Shown: positions 33,471 through 42,645, counted from the first letter of the stretch. The stretch is 64,000 nucleotides of DNA from Kitasatospora sp. MMS16-BH015 (GCF_002943525.1 NZ_CP025394.1:4898001-4962000), one strand, 5' to 3'. A program made the numbers and translations. Notes: generated from the letters alone by a model not told the origin.

Positions 33471-34667
33471 GTGTCCGCAACGCAGCCCGCGCCCGAGGCC
33501 GGCCGCAGCCGTCTGATCAAGGCGGAGAGCGGCGGCTGGTGGTTCCTGGGTGACGGCGGCTTCGCCAAGCTGCGCGCCGCCCAGGTCACGCCCGAGGGCG
33601 AACTCTCGGCGGGCGCCCGGCAGTTCCTGCGCGAGCGCGGCCTGTACGACAAGAAGCCGTACTCCTCGTACTCGCTCACCGTGCTCACCTCCACCGACTG
33701 CAACCTGGGCTGCGGCTACTGCTTCCAGAACACCGGCCAGGACGAGAAGGGCGGCCACCGCCCGCCCCGGATCAAGCACGCCCGGCTGACCTCGGAGACC
33801 ATCACCGAGGTGCTCGACTTCACCCGCGAGCGGATGGCGGCGGCCGAGCTGCACCGCCTCTCGCTGATGCTGTTCGGCGGCGAGCCGCTGCTCAACCCGC
33901 GCGGGGCCCGCGAACTGCTGCGCCGGGCCGCCGAGTTGGGCCAGCTGGACGCCTCCATGGTGTCCAACGGCACGCTGCTCACCCCGCTCATCGCCAAGGA
34001 GCTGAACGCGGCCGGCCTCGGCTCGATCCAGATCACCTTCGACGGCGACCAGGCCGAGCACGACGCGATCCGGATCAAGCGCTCGGGCGGCGGCACCTTC
34101 GACCTGATCGTCCACAACGTGGCCAAGGCGATGGCCACCACCTCGCTCCGCTGGCACCTGCGGATCAACGTCTCGCACCACAACCGGCACGGCATGGACG
34201 CCCTGGTCGAGCGGCTGGCCGAGCGGCTCGACGTCTCCCGCTGCGGCATCCAGTTCGCGCTGATCGGTGACGTGGGCGTGGGCTACCGCAACGACCTCGC
34301 CTACGGCGGTTCGCTGGCCGGGGAGTTCACCCGCTGGCACGCCCGCGCGCTGGAGCTCGGCTTCGCCGTCTCCCGCCCCAAGCCCAACACCGGCTGCCAG
34401 GCCTGCTCGTTCAAGAACGGGCAGTACGGCGCCGTGATCAACGCCGACGGCGTGCTCTCCAGCTGCTGGGAGACGGCCGGGCAGCCCGGCTGGGAGGTCG
34501 GCTCGCTGGCCGAGGGCTACCGCTCCGAGGAGGAGACCGAAGGCCGCTGGATCACCTGCTACGACCAGTACCGGTACGACGAGGAGGAGGCCGCCCGGCT
34601 GGCCGCCTTCCAGGACGAGGTGGACGCGGCCCTGCTCGACCGCCTGAACGCCGCCGGCCGGCTCTGA
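33471..34667 (+). CDS. Radical SAM/SPASM peptide-modifying enzyme
   Basis: A 398-residue radical SAM enzyme. The cluster motif CNLGCGYCFQN gives Cys77, Cys81 and Cys84; LFGGEPLLN is the GGEP motif and LGSIQITFDGDQAEHD lies in the barrel. C-terminal cysteines in TGCQACSFKNGQYG, LSSCWET and ITCYDQYRYD fit a SPASM/twitch auxiliary cluster. The first ~60 residues (ESGGWWFLGDGGFAKLRAAQVTPEGELS) may form a peptide-recognition region. GTG start with GGAGG. As the first gene after the precursor, it most likely crosslinks each WCIGNSGNTN unit. Confidence 0.9.
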   Translation: MSATQPAPEAGRSRLIKAESGGWWFLGDGGFAKLRAAQVTPEGELSAGARQFLRERGLYDKKPYSSYSLTVLTSTDCNLGCGYCFQNTGQDEKGGHRPPRIKHARLTSETITEVLDFTRERMAAAELHRLSLMLFGGEPLLNPRGARELLRRAAELGQLDASMVSNGTLLTPLIAKELNAAGLGSIQITFDGDQAEHDAIRIKRSGGGTFDLIVHNVAKAMATTSLRWHLRINVSHHNRHGMDALVERLAERLDVSRCGIQFALIGDVGVGYRNDLAYGGSLAGEFTRWHARALELGFAVSRPKPNTGCQACSFKNGQYGAVINADGVLSSCWETAGQPGWEVGSLAEGYRSEEETEGRWITCYDQYRYDEEEAARLAAFQDEVDAALLDRLNAAGRL

Positions 34668-34767
34668 GCCCCACCCGCCCCGCACAACCCCCAACCAGCC
34701 CTCACCCCCAACCAGCCTTCACCGCCGGGCGGCCCGAGAACCCCCGGCCCGTCCCGGAGGTGGACCG

Positions 34768-36003
34768 ATGGCCGAACCCGGCGTGCTCCGCACCAACCGC
34801 GCCTTCCGGAGACTCTGGGTGGGGTCGGCGCTCTCCACGCTCGGCTCCCAGATCTCCCTGATCGCCTTCCCGCTGCTGGTGCTCGGCCTCGGCGGTGGCG
34901 CCGCCCAGGCCGGTCTGGTGGCCTCCTGCTCGCTGGTCACCCGGATGGTGCTGCGGCTGCCCGGCGGGCAGCTGGCCGACCGGTACGACCGGCGCAGGCT
35001 GATGATCGGCGCCGACCTGGTCCGGCTGGCCACCGTGGGCACCATCCCGGTGGCCGCCGGACTCGGCGTGCTGCACTACCCGCAGCTGCTCGCGGTGGCC
35101 GTGGTCGAGGGCGCCGCCACGGCCGTGTTCGCCCCGGCCTCCACCACGGCGGTGCGGGACGTGGTGCCCGACGGGCAGCTGGCCGCCGCGCTGGCCAAGG
35201 ACCAGTCCGCGATGGCCGCCGCCGGGCTGATCGGCCCCTTCCTGGGCGGCTGGCTCTACACGGTGGACAGGATCCTGCCGTTCGCGGTGGACGCCGGCTC
35301 CTACGCCGTCTCGGTGGTGCTGCTGGCCGCCACCGCCACCCGCCCCCGCCCGGCCGCCGGGGCCGCCGCCCGGGACAACCGGGTCACGGCCGGGGTGCGC
35401 TGGCTGGCCGGGCAGCCCTCGCTGCTGCGCCTGCTGGTCTTCGTCGCGCTGCTCAACCTGGTCGGCTCGGCCGCCGAGGTGGCCATGGTGGTGACCCTGC
35501 GGGACACCGGCTCCGGCGGGTCCTCGATCGGTCTGGTGATGGCCTGTGCCGGGGTCGGCGCGGTGATCGGCTCGCTGGCCGCGCCCCGGGTGATGAGGCT
35601 CTTCACCGCCGGGCAGCTCTTCCTGGTGATCGGGGTGGTCTGGGCCGGCGGCCTGGCCGCCTTCGCGGCCACCCAGCGCCCGTGGATCGTCGGCCCGCTG
35701 CTGGTGGTGCTCGTCCTGCTCACCCCGCCCGCCGGGATCGTGATCGGGCAGGCCGTGCTGAGCCGTTCGCCGCGCGAGCTGCTGGGCCGGGTCTCCACCG
35801 CCGTCGACCTGCTGCTGGCCGGGCTGGCCGCGCTCGGCCCGATCCTCACCGGCCTCGCGCTCCAGGGCCTGGGCATCGCCCCCACCTGGCTGGTGCTGGC
35901 CGGGCTGGTCGGCGCGGCCACCCTGGTGGCCGCCCTCCCGATGCTGCGCGACGGCTCGCTGGCCGCCGCCCCCGAGGCGGCCCCCGAAGCCGCCGCCGTC
36001 TGA
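34768..36003 (+). CDS. MFS transporter (exporter)
   Basis: A 411-residue major facilitator protein with about 12 transmembrane helices. The loop motif GGQLADRYDRRRLMIGADLVR between helices 2 and 3 is typical of MFS drug and siderophore exporters (EntS-like). It starts at ATG with GGAGGTGG and lies between the radical SAM enzyme and the protease. Export of the mature peptide or self-protection is the likely role. Confidence 0.88.
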   Translation: MAEPGVLRTNRAFRRLWVGSALSTLGSQISLIAFPLLVLGLGGGAAQAGLVASCSLVTRMVLRLPGGQLADRYDRRRLMIGADLVRLATVGTIPVAAGLGVLHYPQLLAVAVVEGAATAVFAPASTTAVRDVVPDGQLAAALAKDQSAMAAAGLIGPFLGGWLYTVDRILPFAVDAGSYAVSVVLLAATATRPRPAAGAAARDNRVTAGVRWLAGQPSLLRLLVFVALLNLVGSAAEVAMVVTLRDTGSGGSSIGLVMACAGVGAVIGSLAAPRVMRLFTAGQLFLVIGVVWAGGLAAFAATQRPWIVGPLLVVLVLLTPPAGIVIGQAVLSRSPRELLGRVSTAVDLLLAGLAALGPILTGLALQGLGIAPTWLVLAGLVGAATLVAALPMLRDGSLAAAPEAAPEAAAV

Positions 36004-36033
36004 GCCGCTCGAAGACCGAGGAGCCGACCCGCC

Positions 36034-38109
36034 GTGCTGACCTACGAGCTGTCGTACCCGCCCGCGCCCCGCGCGGAGCTGACCGAGGAGCTGCACGGCC
36101 ACCTGGTGGCCGACCCGTACCGGGCCCTGGAGGAGGCCGGCTCGCCGACCACCAAGGCCTGGTCGGCGGCCCAGGACGAGCTCTTCCGGGCGGCCCGGGC
36201 CGGCTGGGCCGGGCTCGGCGCATTCGACGCCCGGGTGCGGCAGCTGCTCGCCACCGGGATGAGCACGGCCCCGCTGGTGCACGGCGACCGGGCGTTCAAC
36301 CTGCGCCAGCGCCCCGACCAGGACCAGCCGGCCCTGTACGTGGCCGAGGGCGGCCGGGACCGGGTGCTCTTCGACCCGGCCGTCTTCGACCCGAGCGGGG
36401 CGAGCCTGCTGGAGGAGTGGTCGGTGGCCCCGGCCGGTGACCGGGTCGCGGTGCAGACCTCCAGCGGCGGCACCGAGGACTCCGAGCTGCGGGTGCTCTG
36501 CGTGGCCACCGGCGCGGTGCTGGACGGCCCGATCGACCGGGTCCGCCGCTCCACCCTGGCCTGGCTGCCGGACGGTTCGGGCTTCTACTACGTGCGCCGG
36601 CTGCCGCCCGAGCTGCACCCCGGCGAGGAGCGCTACCACCGCCGGGTCTGGCTGCACCTGGTGGACACCGACCCGGCCGAGGACACCCTGGTCTTCGGCG
36701 AGGGCCGGCCCGCCGAGCAGCACTACGCGGTGGCCACCGACGGCCGCCTGCTCACCGTCACCGCCACCGCCGGAGCCTCGCCGCGCACCGACGTGTACGC
36801 CGCCGTGCTGGCCGAGGGCCCCCTGGACCGGCCGGCGCTGCGGCCGGTCCAGGAGGGCGTGGACGCGGCCACCACCGCGCGCCCGTACGGCGGCGTGCTC
36901 CACCTGGCCACCTGCCGGGACGCCCCGCGCGGCCGGCTGGAGCTGGCCGACCCGGTCACCGGCGAGCGCCGGGTGCTGCTGCCCGAGCACCCCGAGGCGG
37001 TGCTGGAGGACTTCGCCGTCCTGGACGGCCCCGAGCTGCCCCGCCCGCTGCTGCTGGCCACCTACACCCGGCACGCGATCAGCGAGATCACCGTGCACTG
37101 CGCCCGCACCGGCGAGCCCCTCGGCGAGGTCGAGCTGCCGGGTGCGGGCACCGTCGGCCCGCTGCGCCCGCGCCGGGGGCCTTTCGAAGCGGCCGGCGGG
37201 AGCGGCGCCCACGAGCTCTGGTTCGCCTACGCCGACCACGTGACCCCCTCCCGCGCGCTGCACTACGACGCCCGCACCGGCCGCACCACCCCCTGGGCCG
37301 CCCCCGCGGGCAGCCCGCGCACCACGGTGCGGGTGCGCCAGGTGGTGTACCCGGGCCTGGACGGCACCCCGGTGCGGATGTTCGTGATCTCCCCGACCGG
37401 CACCCCTGACCGCCCCCGGCCCACCGTGATCACCGGCTACGGCGGCTTCGGCGCCCGGATGGTGCCGGGCTACGCGGCCCAGGCGGTGGCCTGGGCCGAG
37501 GCCGGCGGGGTGTACGTGTTCGCCTGCCTGCGCGGCGGCGGCGAGGAGGGCGAGGGCTGGCACCGGGCCGGCCGGCGCGAACACAAGCAGCGCACCTTCG
37601 ACGACCTGCACGCCGCCGCCGACTGGCTCACCGCCGAGGGCTGGGCCTCCGGCATCGGCCTGGTCGGCAGCTCCAACGGCGGACTCACCGTGGGCGCCGC
37701 ACTCACCCAGCGCCCCGAGCGGTACGCGGCCGTGGTCTGCGTGGCCCCGCTGCTCGACATGGTGCGCTACGAGCACTCCGGCCTCGGCCCCAGCTGGCGC
37801 GACGAGTACGGCAGCGCCGCCGAACCGGCCGAGCTGGCCTGGCTGTTGGCCTACTCCCCGTACCACGCGGTGCGGCCCGGCACGGTGTATCCGGCGGTGC
37901 TGTTCGGCGTCGCGGACGGCGACACCCGGGTCGATCCGCTGCACGCCCGCAAGATGTGCGCGGCGCTCCAGCACGCCGGAGCCCCGGGGAGCGGCCCGGT
38001 GCTGCTCCGCCAGGAGACCGGGGTGGGCCACGGGCTGCGCGGGGTGGACGCGACGGCGGCGCTGCTCGCCGATCAGCTGGCCTTCCTCGCCGATCGACTC
38101 GGTATTTGA
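36034..38109 (+). CDS. Prolyl oligopeptidase (S9) family protease
   Basis: A 691-residue S9A-type protease: N-terminal VADPYRALEE (typical of POP), beta-propeller middle, C-terminal alpha/beta hydrolase. The catalytic Ser lies in VGSSNGGLTVG (near 549), the Asp in VADGDTRVDP and the His in GVGHGLRG. There is no signal peptide, so it is cytosolic. POPs cut after proline. Each precursor repeat holds one TP-W bond just before the presumed core, so this enzyme could free the modified units. GTG start with GAGGAG, 30 bp after the MFS stop. Confidence 0.9.
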   Translation: MLTYELSYPPAPRAELTEELHGHLVADPYRALEEAGSPTTKAWSAAQDELFRAARAGWAGLGAFDARVRQLLATGMSTAPLVHGDRAFNLRQRPDQDQPALYVAEGGRDRVLFDPAVFDPSGASLLEEWSVAPAGDRVAVQTSSGGTEDSELRVLCVATGAVLDGPIDRVRRSTLAWLPDGSGFYYVRRLPPELHPGEERYHRRVWLHLVDTDPAEDTLVFGEGRPAEQHYAVATDGRLLTVTATAGASPRTDVYAAVLAEGPLDRPALRPVQEGVDAATTARPYGGVLHLATCRDAPRGRLELADPVTGERRVLLPEHPEAVLEDFAVLDGPELPRPLLLATYTRHAISEITVHCARTGEPLGEVELPGAGTVGPLRPRRGPFEAAGGSGAHELWFAYADHVTPSRALHYDARTGRTTPWAAPAGSPRTTVRVRQVVYPGLDGTPVRMFVISPTGTPDRPRPTVITGYGGFGARMVPGYAAQAVAWAEAGGVYVFACLRGGGEEGEGWHRAGRREHKQRTFDDLHAAADWLTAEGWASGIGLVGSSNGGLTVGAALTQRPERYAAVVCVAPLLDMVRYEHSGLGPSWRDEYGSAAEPAELAWLLAYSPYHAVRPGTVYPAVLFGVADGDTRVDPLHARKMCAALQHAGAPGSGPVLLRQETGVGHGLRGVDATAALLADQLAFLADRLGI

Positions 38110-38130
38110 CAGGAAGTCACCAATTCGCTT

Positions 38131-38170
38131 GCGGAGTCTCTGATCCGGCCCGACGGATCGTCGGCTCCGC
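38131..38170 (+). terminator. Hairpin after the prolyl oligopeptidase gene
   Basis: Nested stems GCGGAG/CTCCGC and GATCCG/CGGATC 21 bp after the stop, likely closing the precursor operon. The remaining sequence to 38346 shows no gene. Confidence 0.5.
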
Positions 38171-38346
38171 GGGCTTTCGTCCGATTTGTGGAGCCGGGTC
38201 TGTTGCTGCATGCAGCTTGCTGCAGCCCGCCCTCCCTTGGCTGCGGCCTGGCCGGACGGCAGGCTTCAGGAGTCGGGCCGACCCCGTCCACGCCGGTCGT
38301 CCCAGGGCCCGACACTCCAGGCCACAGCCCGTTCCAGGGGGAACAG

Positions 38347-38541
38347 ATGAAGCGCGTCCGTGCAGCCGTCGCCGTCCTCGTGAGTGCCTTCGCCCTCGCT
38401 GCCCTGCCCGCCGCGGCCGCCCACGCGGACGCCTCCGGCGGCACCGGTACCGCCGGTACTTCCAGCACCGCCAACCCCGGTGGTACCGACGGCACCCCGG
38501 ACGGCCACTCGAACCCGCAGGACACCGCCTGGGGCCACTGA
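38347..38541 (+). CDS. Small secreted peptide
   Basis: A 64-residue protein with a clear Sec signal (MKRVRAAVAVLVSAFALAALPAAAAHA) and a 37-residue Gly/Thr/Ser-rich mature part starting DASGGTGTAGTS and ending PQDTAWGH. There is no cysteine. ATG preceded by GGGGGAACAG. No family recognised. It sits between the protease and the AfsR-type regulator and may belong to the next unit with the small membrane protein. Confidence 0.65.
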   Translation: MKRVRAAVAVLVSAFALAALPAAAAHADASGGTGTAGTSSTANPGGTDGTPDGHSNPQDTAWGH

Positions 38542-38567
38542 GCGCCGCCCCGAATCCTCAGCCGACC

Positions 38568-38840
38568 GTGGCCCCCGCCGCCGAACTCCCCCTCGCCGAC
38601 CTCCCGTCGGCCGACCGGCCCCGCGCCGGCCGGCCCTCGGTCGAGCAGGTCCTCCCCGGCCTGACCCCCGGCGAACGGGCCTGTGCCACAAGGGCGTTAC
38701 TGGCCGGCCTGGCCATCGGTGCGGCGGCCGCCCTGCTCCTCCCGGCGGCCCTGCTCGGCCTGCGGGCCGCCCGCCACCGCGTCCACCTCCGCCGGGCCCG
38801 CGAGGTCCTGGCCGAGCAGCGCCTCCCCGGCTGGCCCTGA
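38568..38840 (+). CDS. Small membrane protein (tentative)
   Basis: A 90-residue frame from GTG with one hydrophobic helix (ATRALLAGLAIGAAAALLLPAALLGL, about 44-69) and a basic tail (RAARHRVHLRRAREVLAEQRLPGWP). It follows the secreted peptide gene by 26 bp. Start and ribosome site are weak, but the composition is unlike a shadow frame. Function unknown. Confidence 0.45.
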   Translation: MAPAAELPLADLPSADRPRAGRPSVEQVLPGLTPGERACATRALLAGLAIGAAAALLLPAALLGLRAARHRVHLRRAREVLAEQRLPGWP

Positions 38841-38926
38841 CCCCGGGCCGGTCGGCCCGCGCCCCCACCGGGGCCGAACGGCACCCGACCCGGCGTTCAG
38901 AACCCTGATCCGAAGGGCGTGTTGAG

Positions 38927-40993
38927 ATGCTGGATCACCGTGACCCGGCCCAGGCCGTCGTCCACCACCGCGAGCCCTCGCCCCACCTTGACTCCCCACT
39001 TCACCGTTTTGACACCCCGGTGCAGCACGGTGCCCGTCCCTACGACGGCCCGCGGTTCGAGCCCCAGCCGTACGAGTCGGCGCGCCACGACGCCCCACCG
39101 CGCCGGGACCCCCGGGTGGCCTTCCCCGCCCCGCACGGATCGGCCTTGCACGGATCGGCCTCGCACGGATCGGCCTCGCACGGGCCGGTCCAGCAGGCGC
39201 TCGGCTTCCGGGTGCTCGGTGAGCTCTCGGTCGAGCTCGGCGGCCGGCCGCTGCCGCTCGGCCCGGTCCGTCAGCGGCTGGTGCTCGGCCTGCTGCTCTG
39301 CCGCCCGAACGCGACCGTCTCCACCGACCTGCTGACAGAGGCCGTCTGGGGCGAGGAGCCGCCCCGCTCGGCCCGGAAGAACCTCCAGGCGTACGTCTGC
39401 TCGCTGCGCAAGCTGCTGGCCCTGGCCGGCGGCCCCGGCCGGCTGCTCCACCAGCCGGCCGGCTACCTGCTGCGGGTCGAGCCGGGCGAGCTCGACCTGC
39501 TGCGCTTCGAGGAGCTCACCAGAGCCGGCCGGCAGGCGGCCCGGCTCGGTGCCGGGGCGCACGCGGCCCGGCTGCTGCGCGAGGCGCTGGAGCTGTGGAG
39601 CGGCCCGCTGCTGGCCGATCTGGGGCAGAGCGAGGTGGTGCGACAGGAGGCGGTCCGGCATGCGGCCCGCCGGGTGGCCGTCCAGGAGGACTGGGCGGAG
39701 AACGAGTTGGAGCTCGGCCATGCCCCACTGGTGGCCGACGCGTTGGCCGAGGCGGCCCGCGAGCACCCGATGCGCGAGCGGCTCTGCGCGGCCCGGATGA
39801 CGGCCCTGCACCGCTCGGGCCGGCAGAGCGAGGCGCTGGCCGCCTACGACGACCTGCGCCAACTGCTCTCCCGCCAGCTCGGCCTGCAGCCCGGCGCGGC
39901 CCTCGCACAGCTCTACCGCTCGATCCTGGACGGCCGCGCCGAGGGCGGCGACCGGACACCCCGCCGGGTCGAGCGCCCGCGCACCGTGCTGCCCGCCGAC
40001 CTGCCGGACTTCACCGGCCGTCGCGATCAACTCGTCGAGCTGTGCACGGCGTTGACCGGCCCGGGCCGCACCGTGGTGTTGAGCGGACCGGTCGGTGTGG
40101 GCAAGACCGCGCTGGCCGAGCACGCGGTGCACGCGCTGGAGCGGGAGTACCCGGACGGCCGGCTCACCGTCCGGCTCCGCCGGGCCGACGGCTCGCCCCG
40201 GCACCCCGGCTCGGTGCTGGCCGAACTCTGCCGGGCCACCGGCCTGTTGGGGGAGGTGCCGGAGGACGAGGAGGAGGCCGCCGCACTCTGGCGGTCCTGG
40301 CTGGCCGACCGCCGGGCGCTGGTGCTGCTGGACGACGTCCCGGACGAGGCCAGTGTCCGCCAGCTGCTGCCGGGGGCCGGCTCGGCCTCGGTGCTGATCA
40401 CCAGCCGGGGCCGGCTGGCCGGGCTCGGCCCGCTGCACCGGCTCGAACTCGGCCCGTACCTCCCGGCGGAGGCGGTCGAGCTGCTGGGCCGGCTGGTCGG
40501 CCCCGAGCGGGTGGCCGCGGACCGGGCGGCGGCCGAGCGGATCGTCTGCGCGATCGGCCTGCTGCCGCTGGCCGTCCGGGTGGTGGGCACCAAGCTGGCC
40601 GTGCTGCGTCAGCTGACCCTGGCCGAGTACGCCGCCCGGCTGGAGCAGAGCCCCTCTCTGCTGGACGAGTTGGCGGCGGGCGACCTGGCGGTGCGCTCCC
40701 GACTGGCCGGCTGGTGGGCCGAACTGCCCGAGCCGGCCCGCTCGGTGGTCCGCTCGCTGGGCCGGCTGCCCGGCCCGCTGTTCACCCTGGCCGAGGCCAC
40801 GGCGGTGCTCGGCTGCGGCGACCAGTCGGCTCGGCGGGTGCTGGAGGGCCTGATCGAGGACTCGGTGCTGAGTTGTCCGATCGCCGAGCTGGCGGAGGTT
40901 TCGGCGCACACCGCGCTGTACGAACTTCCGCTGCTGGCCCAGGTGTACGCACGCGAACAGGCCGACCAGGCCGGGGCTCCGGAGCCGGTCTGA
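38927..40993 (+). CDS. AfsR-like SARP regulator with NB-ARC ATPase
   Basis: A 688-residue regulator. It starts with an extended ~85-residue Pro/His-rich N-terminus containing HGSALHGSASHGSASHG, encoded by a 15-bp tandem repeat. Then come the winged helix (FRVLGELSVELGGRPLPLGPVRQRLVLGLLL), the BTAD domain (to about 340) and an NB-ARC ATPase (LSGPVGVGKTALAEHAV near 385, VLLDDVPD) with a shortened C-terminal part lacking long TPR repeats. It could activate the peptide cluster on its left or the secreted protease on its right. Confidence 0.87.
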   Translation: MLDHRDPAQAVVHHREPSPHLDSPLHRFDTPVQHGARPYDGPRFEPQPYESARHDAPPRRDPRVAFPAPHGSALHGSASHGSASHGPVQQALGFRVLGELSVELGGRPLPLGPVRQRLVLGLLLCRPNATVSTDLLTEAVWGEEPPRSARKNLQAYVCSLRKLLALAGGPGRLLHQPAGYLLRVEPGELDLLRFEELTRAGRQAARLGAGAHAARLLREALELWSGPLLADLGQSEVVRQEAVRHAARRVAVQEDWAENELELGHAPLVADALAEAAREHPMRERLCAARMTALHRSGRQSEALAAYDDLRQLLSRQLGLQPGAALAQLYRSILDGRAEGGDRTPRRVERPRTVLPADLPDFTGRRDQLVELCTALTGPGRTVVLSGPVGVGKTALAEHAVHALEREYPDGRLTVRLRRADGSPRHPGSVLAELCRATGLLGEVPEDEEEAAALWRSWLADRRALVLLDDVPDEASVRQLLPGAGSASVLITSRGRLAGLGPLHRLELGPYLPAEAVELLGRLVGPERVAADRAAAERIVCAIGLLPLAVRVVGTKLAVLRQLTLAEYAARLEQSPSLLDELAAGDLAVRSRLAGWWAELPEPARSVVRSLGRLPGPLFTLAEATAVLGCGDQSARRVLEGLIEDSVLSCPIAELAEVSAHTALYELPLLAQVYAREQADQAGAPEPV
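39134..39178 (+). repeat. 15-bp tandem repeat coding HGSAS
   Basis: Three units of CACGGATCGGCCTCG (first with TTG) in frame in the N-terminal extension of the SARP gene; a variable-length region is likely. Confidence 0.85.
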
Positions 40994-41052
40994 CCCGTCA
41001 ATTCGCCCATGTCCAACGGTGGTTGTTTCGCCCGCGTACCGCGCGCGTGACG

Positions 41053-41082
41053 TTACCTGACATGTTTCTGCTAGTCAGGTAA
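41053..41082. promoter_or_regulatory. Inverted repeat upstream of the secreted sedolisin gene
   Basis: TTACCTGAC/GTCAGGTAA, perfect 9-bp arms with a 12-nt centre, 60 bp after the SARP stop and about 200 bp before the protease start. It is unusually AT-rich for this DNA, so an operator is as likely as a terminator. The rest of 40994-41285 shows no gene. Confidence 0.5.
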
Positions 41083-41285
41083 AGGGATAGTCGAATCTTC
41101 GGCCGACCCATTGTTGACCTGCCCATGCCTGGCTAGCGTCAGCGGCGGCTCACAGCGGCACCGGACGGTCTGATCACCCGTCAGTCGCCCGCCCCTGCCC
41201 GGCCGTCCCACCGTGCCGCACCCGGCCCGGACCGGCCGTCCCCCACTCGCTCCGCGGTTTACCCAGCCACAGGAGGCAGTCCACC

Positions 41286-42539
41286 GTGCGTACCCCCACC
41301 CTGTCCGCCGCCACCCGCCGCAGCGCCATGGCACTCGCGGGCACCGCCGCACTCGCCGTCTCGACCCTCGCCATGGCGATGCCGGCCGGCGCGAGCACCA
41401 CCCCCACCGTGTACTCCAAGGGCGGCACGTCCTGGGTCCGGGCCTGCGACACGCTGGCCAAGGGCGACACCATGGCCTGCAACGCGCTGAAGGTCACCAA
41501 CACGGTGCAGAAGGTCCACGCACTCGGCCTGACCCCCAACGCCACCCCCTCGGGCCTGGGCCCGAGCGACCTGCTGAGCGCCTACAAGCTCGCCGCCAAC
41601 GGCGGCGCCGGCCAGACGATCGCCATCGTCGACGCCTACAACGACCCGAACGCCGCGGCCGACATGGCCGTCTACCGGGCCCAGTACGGCCTCCCGGCCT
41701 GCACCGTGGCCAGCGGCTGCTTCAAGCAGGTCAGCCAGACCGGCTCCTCCACCCTGCCGGCCAACAACACCGGCTGGGCGGGCGAGATCTCCCTCGACCT
41801 CGACATGGTCTCGGCGATCGCCCCGAACGCCCACATCATCCTGGTCGAGGCCAAGACCGCCTCGATGGCCAACCTCGGCACCGCGGTCAACGAGGCCGTC
41901 AAGCTGGGCGCCAAGTTCGTCTCCAACAGCTACGGCGGCGGCGAGTCCTCCAGCGACAGCAGCTACGACACCACGTACTTCAACCACCCGGGAGTCGCGA
42001 TCACCGTCTCGGCCGGTGACTCCGCCTACGGCGCCCAGTACCCCGCTGCCTCGAAGTACGTCACCTCGGTGGGCGGCACCGCCCTGAAGCGCGACTCGAG
42101 CGCCCGTGGCTGGAACGAGTCGGTCTGGTACACCAACTCCACCGAGGGCACCGGCTCCGGCTGCTCGGCCTACGACGCCAAGCCCACCTGGCAGAAGGAC
42201 AGCGGCTGCGCCAAGCGCACCATATCGGACGTCTCGGCCGTGGCCGACCCGGCCACCGGCGTCGCGGTCTACCAGACCTACGGCGGCTCCGGCTGGGCCG
42301 TGTACGGCGGCACCTCCGCCTCCTCCCCGATTATCGCCTCGGTCTACGCGCTGGCGGGCACCCCGTCGGCGGGCAGCTACCCGGCCTCCTTCCCGTACGC
42401 CCACACGGCCTCGCTGTACGACGTGACCACGGGCTCCAACGGCTCCTGCTCGCCGACCTACCTCTGCACCGCGGGCGCCGGCTACGACGGCCCGACCGGC
42501 CTCGGCACCCCGAACGGCACCGCCGCCTTCTCCGGCTGA
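41286..42539 (+). CDS. Secreted S53 (sedolisin-type) peptidase
   Basis: A 417-residue exported protease with a Sec signal (RRSAMALAGTAALAVSTLAMAMPAGAS). The sedolisin triad is visible: Glu and Asp in GEISLDLDMVSAIAP, the oxyanion Asp in SAGDSAYG and Ser in YGGTSASSPI. There is no long pro-domain as in kumamolisin; only about 60 residues precede the catalytic domain. GTG start after CACAGGAGG. Probably an extracellular nutrient or processing protease. Confidence 0.87.
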   Translation: MRTPTLSAATRRSAMALAGTAALAVSTLAMAMPAGASTTPTVYSKGGTSWVRACDTLAKGDTMACNALKVTNTVQKVHALGLTPNATPSGLGPSDLLSAYKLAANGGAGQTIAIVDAYNDPNAAADMAVYRAQYGLPACTVASGCFKQVSQTGSSTLPANNTGWAGEISLDLDMVSAIAPNAHIILVEAKTASMANLGTAVNEAVKLGAKFVSNSYGGGESSSDSSYDTTYFNHPGVAITVSAGDSAYGAQYPAASKYVTSVGGTALKRDSSARGWNESVWYTNSTEGTGSGCSAYDAKPTWQKDSGCAKRTISDVSAVADPATGVAVYQTYGGSGWAVYGGTSASSPIIASVYALAGTPSAGSYPASFPYAHTASLYDVTTGSNGSCSPTYLCTAGAGYDGPTGLGTPNGTAAFSG

Positions 42540-42591
42540 CCCCACCTCGGCCCCGAGCGGCCTCCCGGCCCCACCCGGGCTGACCACGCAC

Positions 42592-42645
42592 GGCCCTGAC
42601 CGATCCGAAACGGCACCCCCACGCCGAGTCGGCCCGGTCAGGGCC
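42592..42645 (+). terminator. Stem-loop after the sedolisin gene
   Basis: Perfect 10-bp inverted repeat GGCCCTGACC/GGTCAGGGCC with a 34-nt loop, about 50 bp past the stop. Confidence 0.55.

Noticed and set aside
33030..34694. Minus-strand frame of 554 codons across the precursor repeats
   Set aside because: Shadow of the precursor and radical SAM genes; its repeats are the reverse complement of the real peptide units.
34702..38211. Minus-strand frame of 1169 codons
   Set aside because: Antisense to the MFS and prolyl oligopeptidase genes; Gly/Gln/His-rich with no domain.
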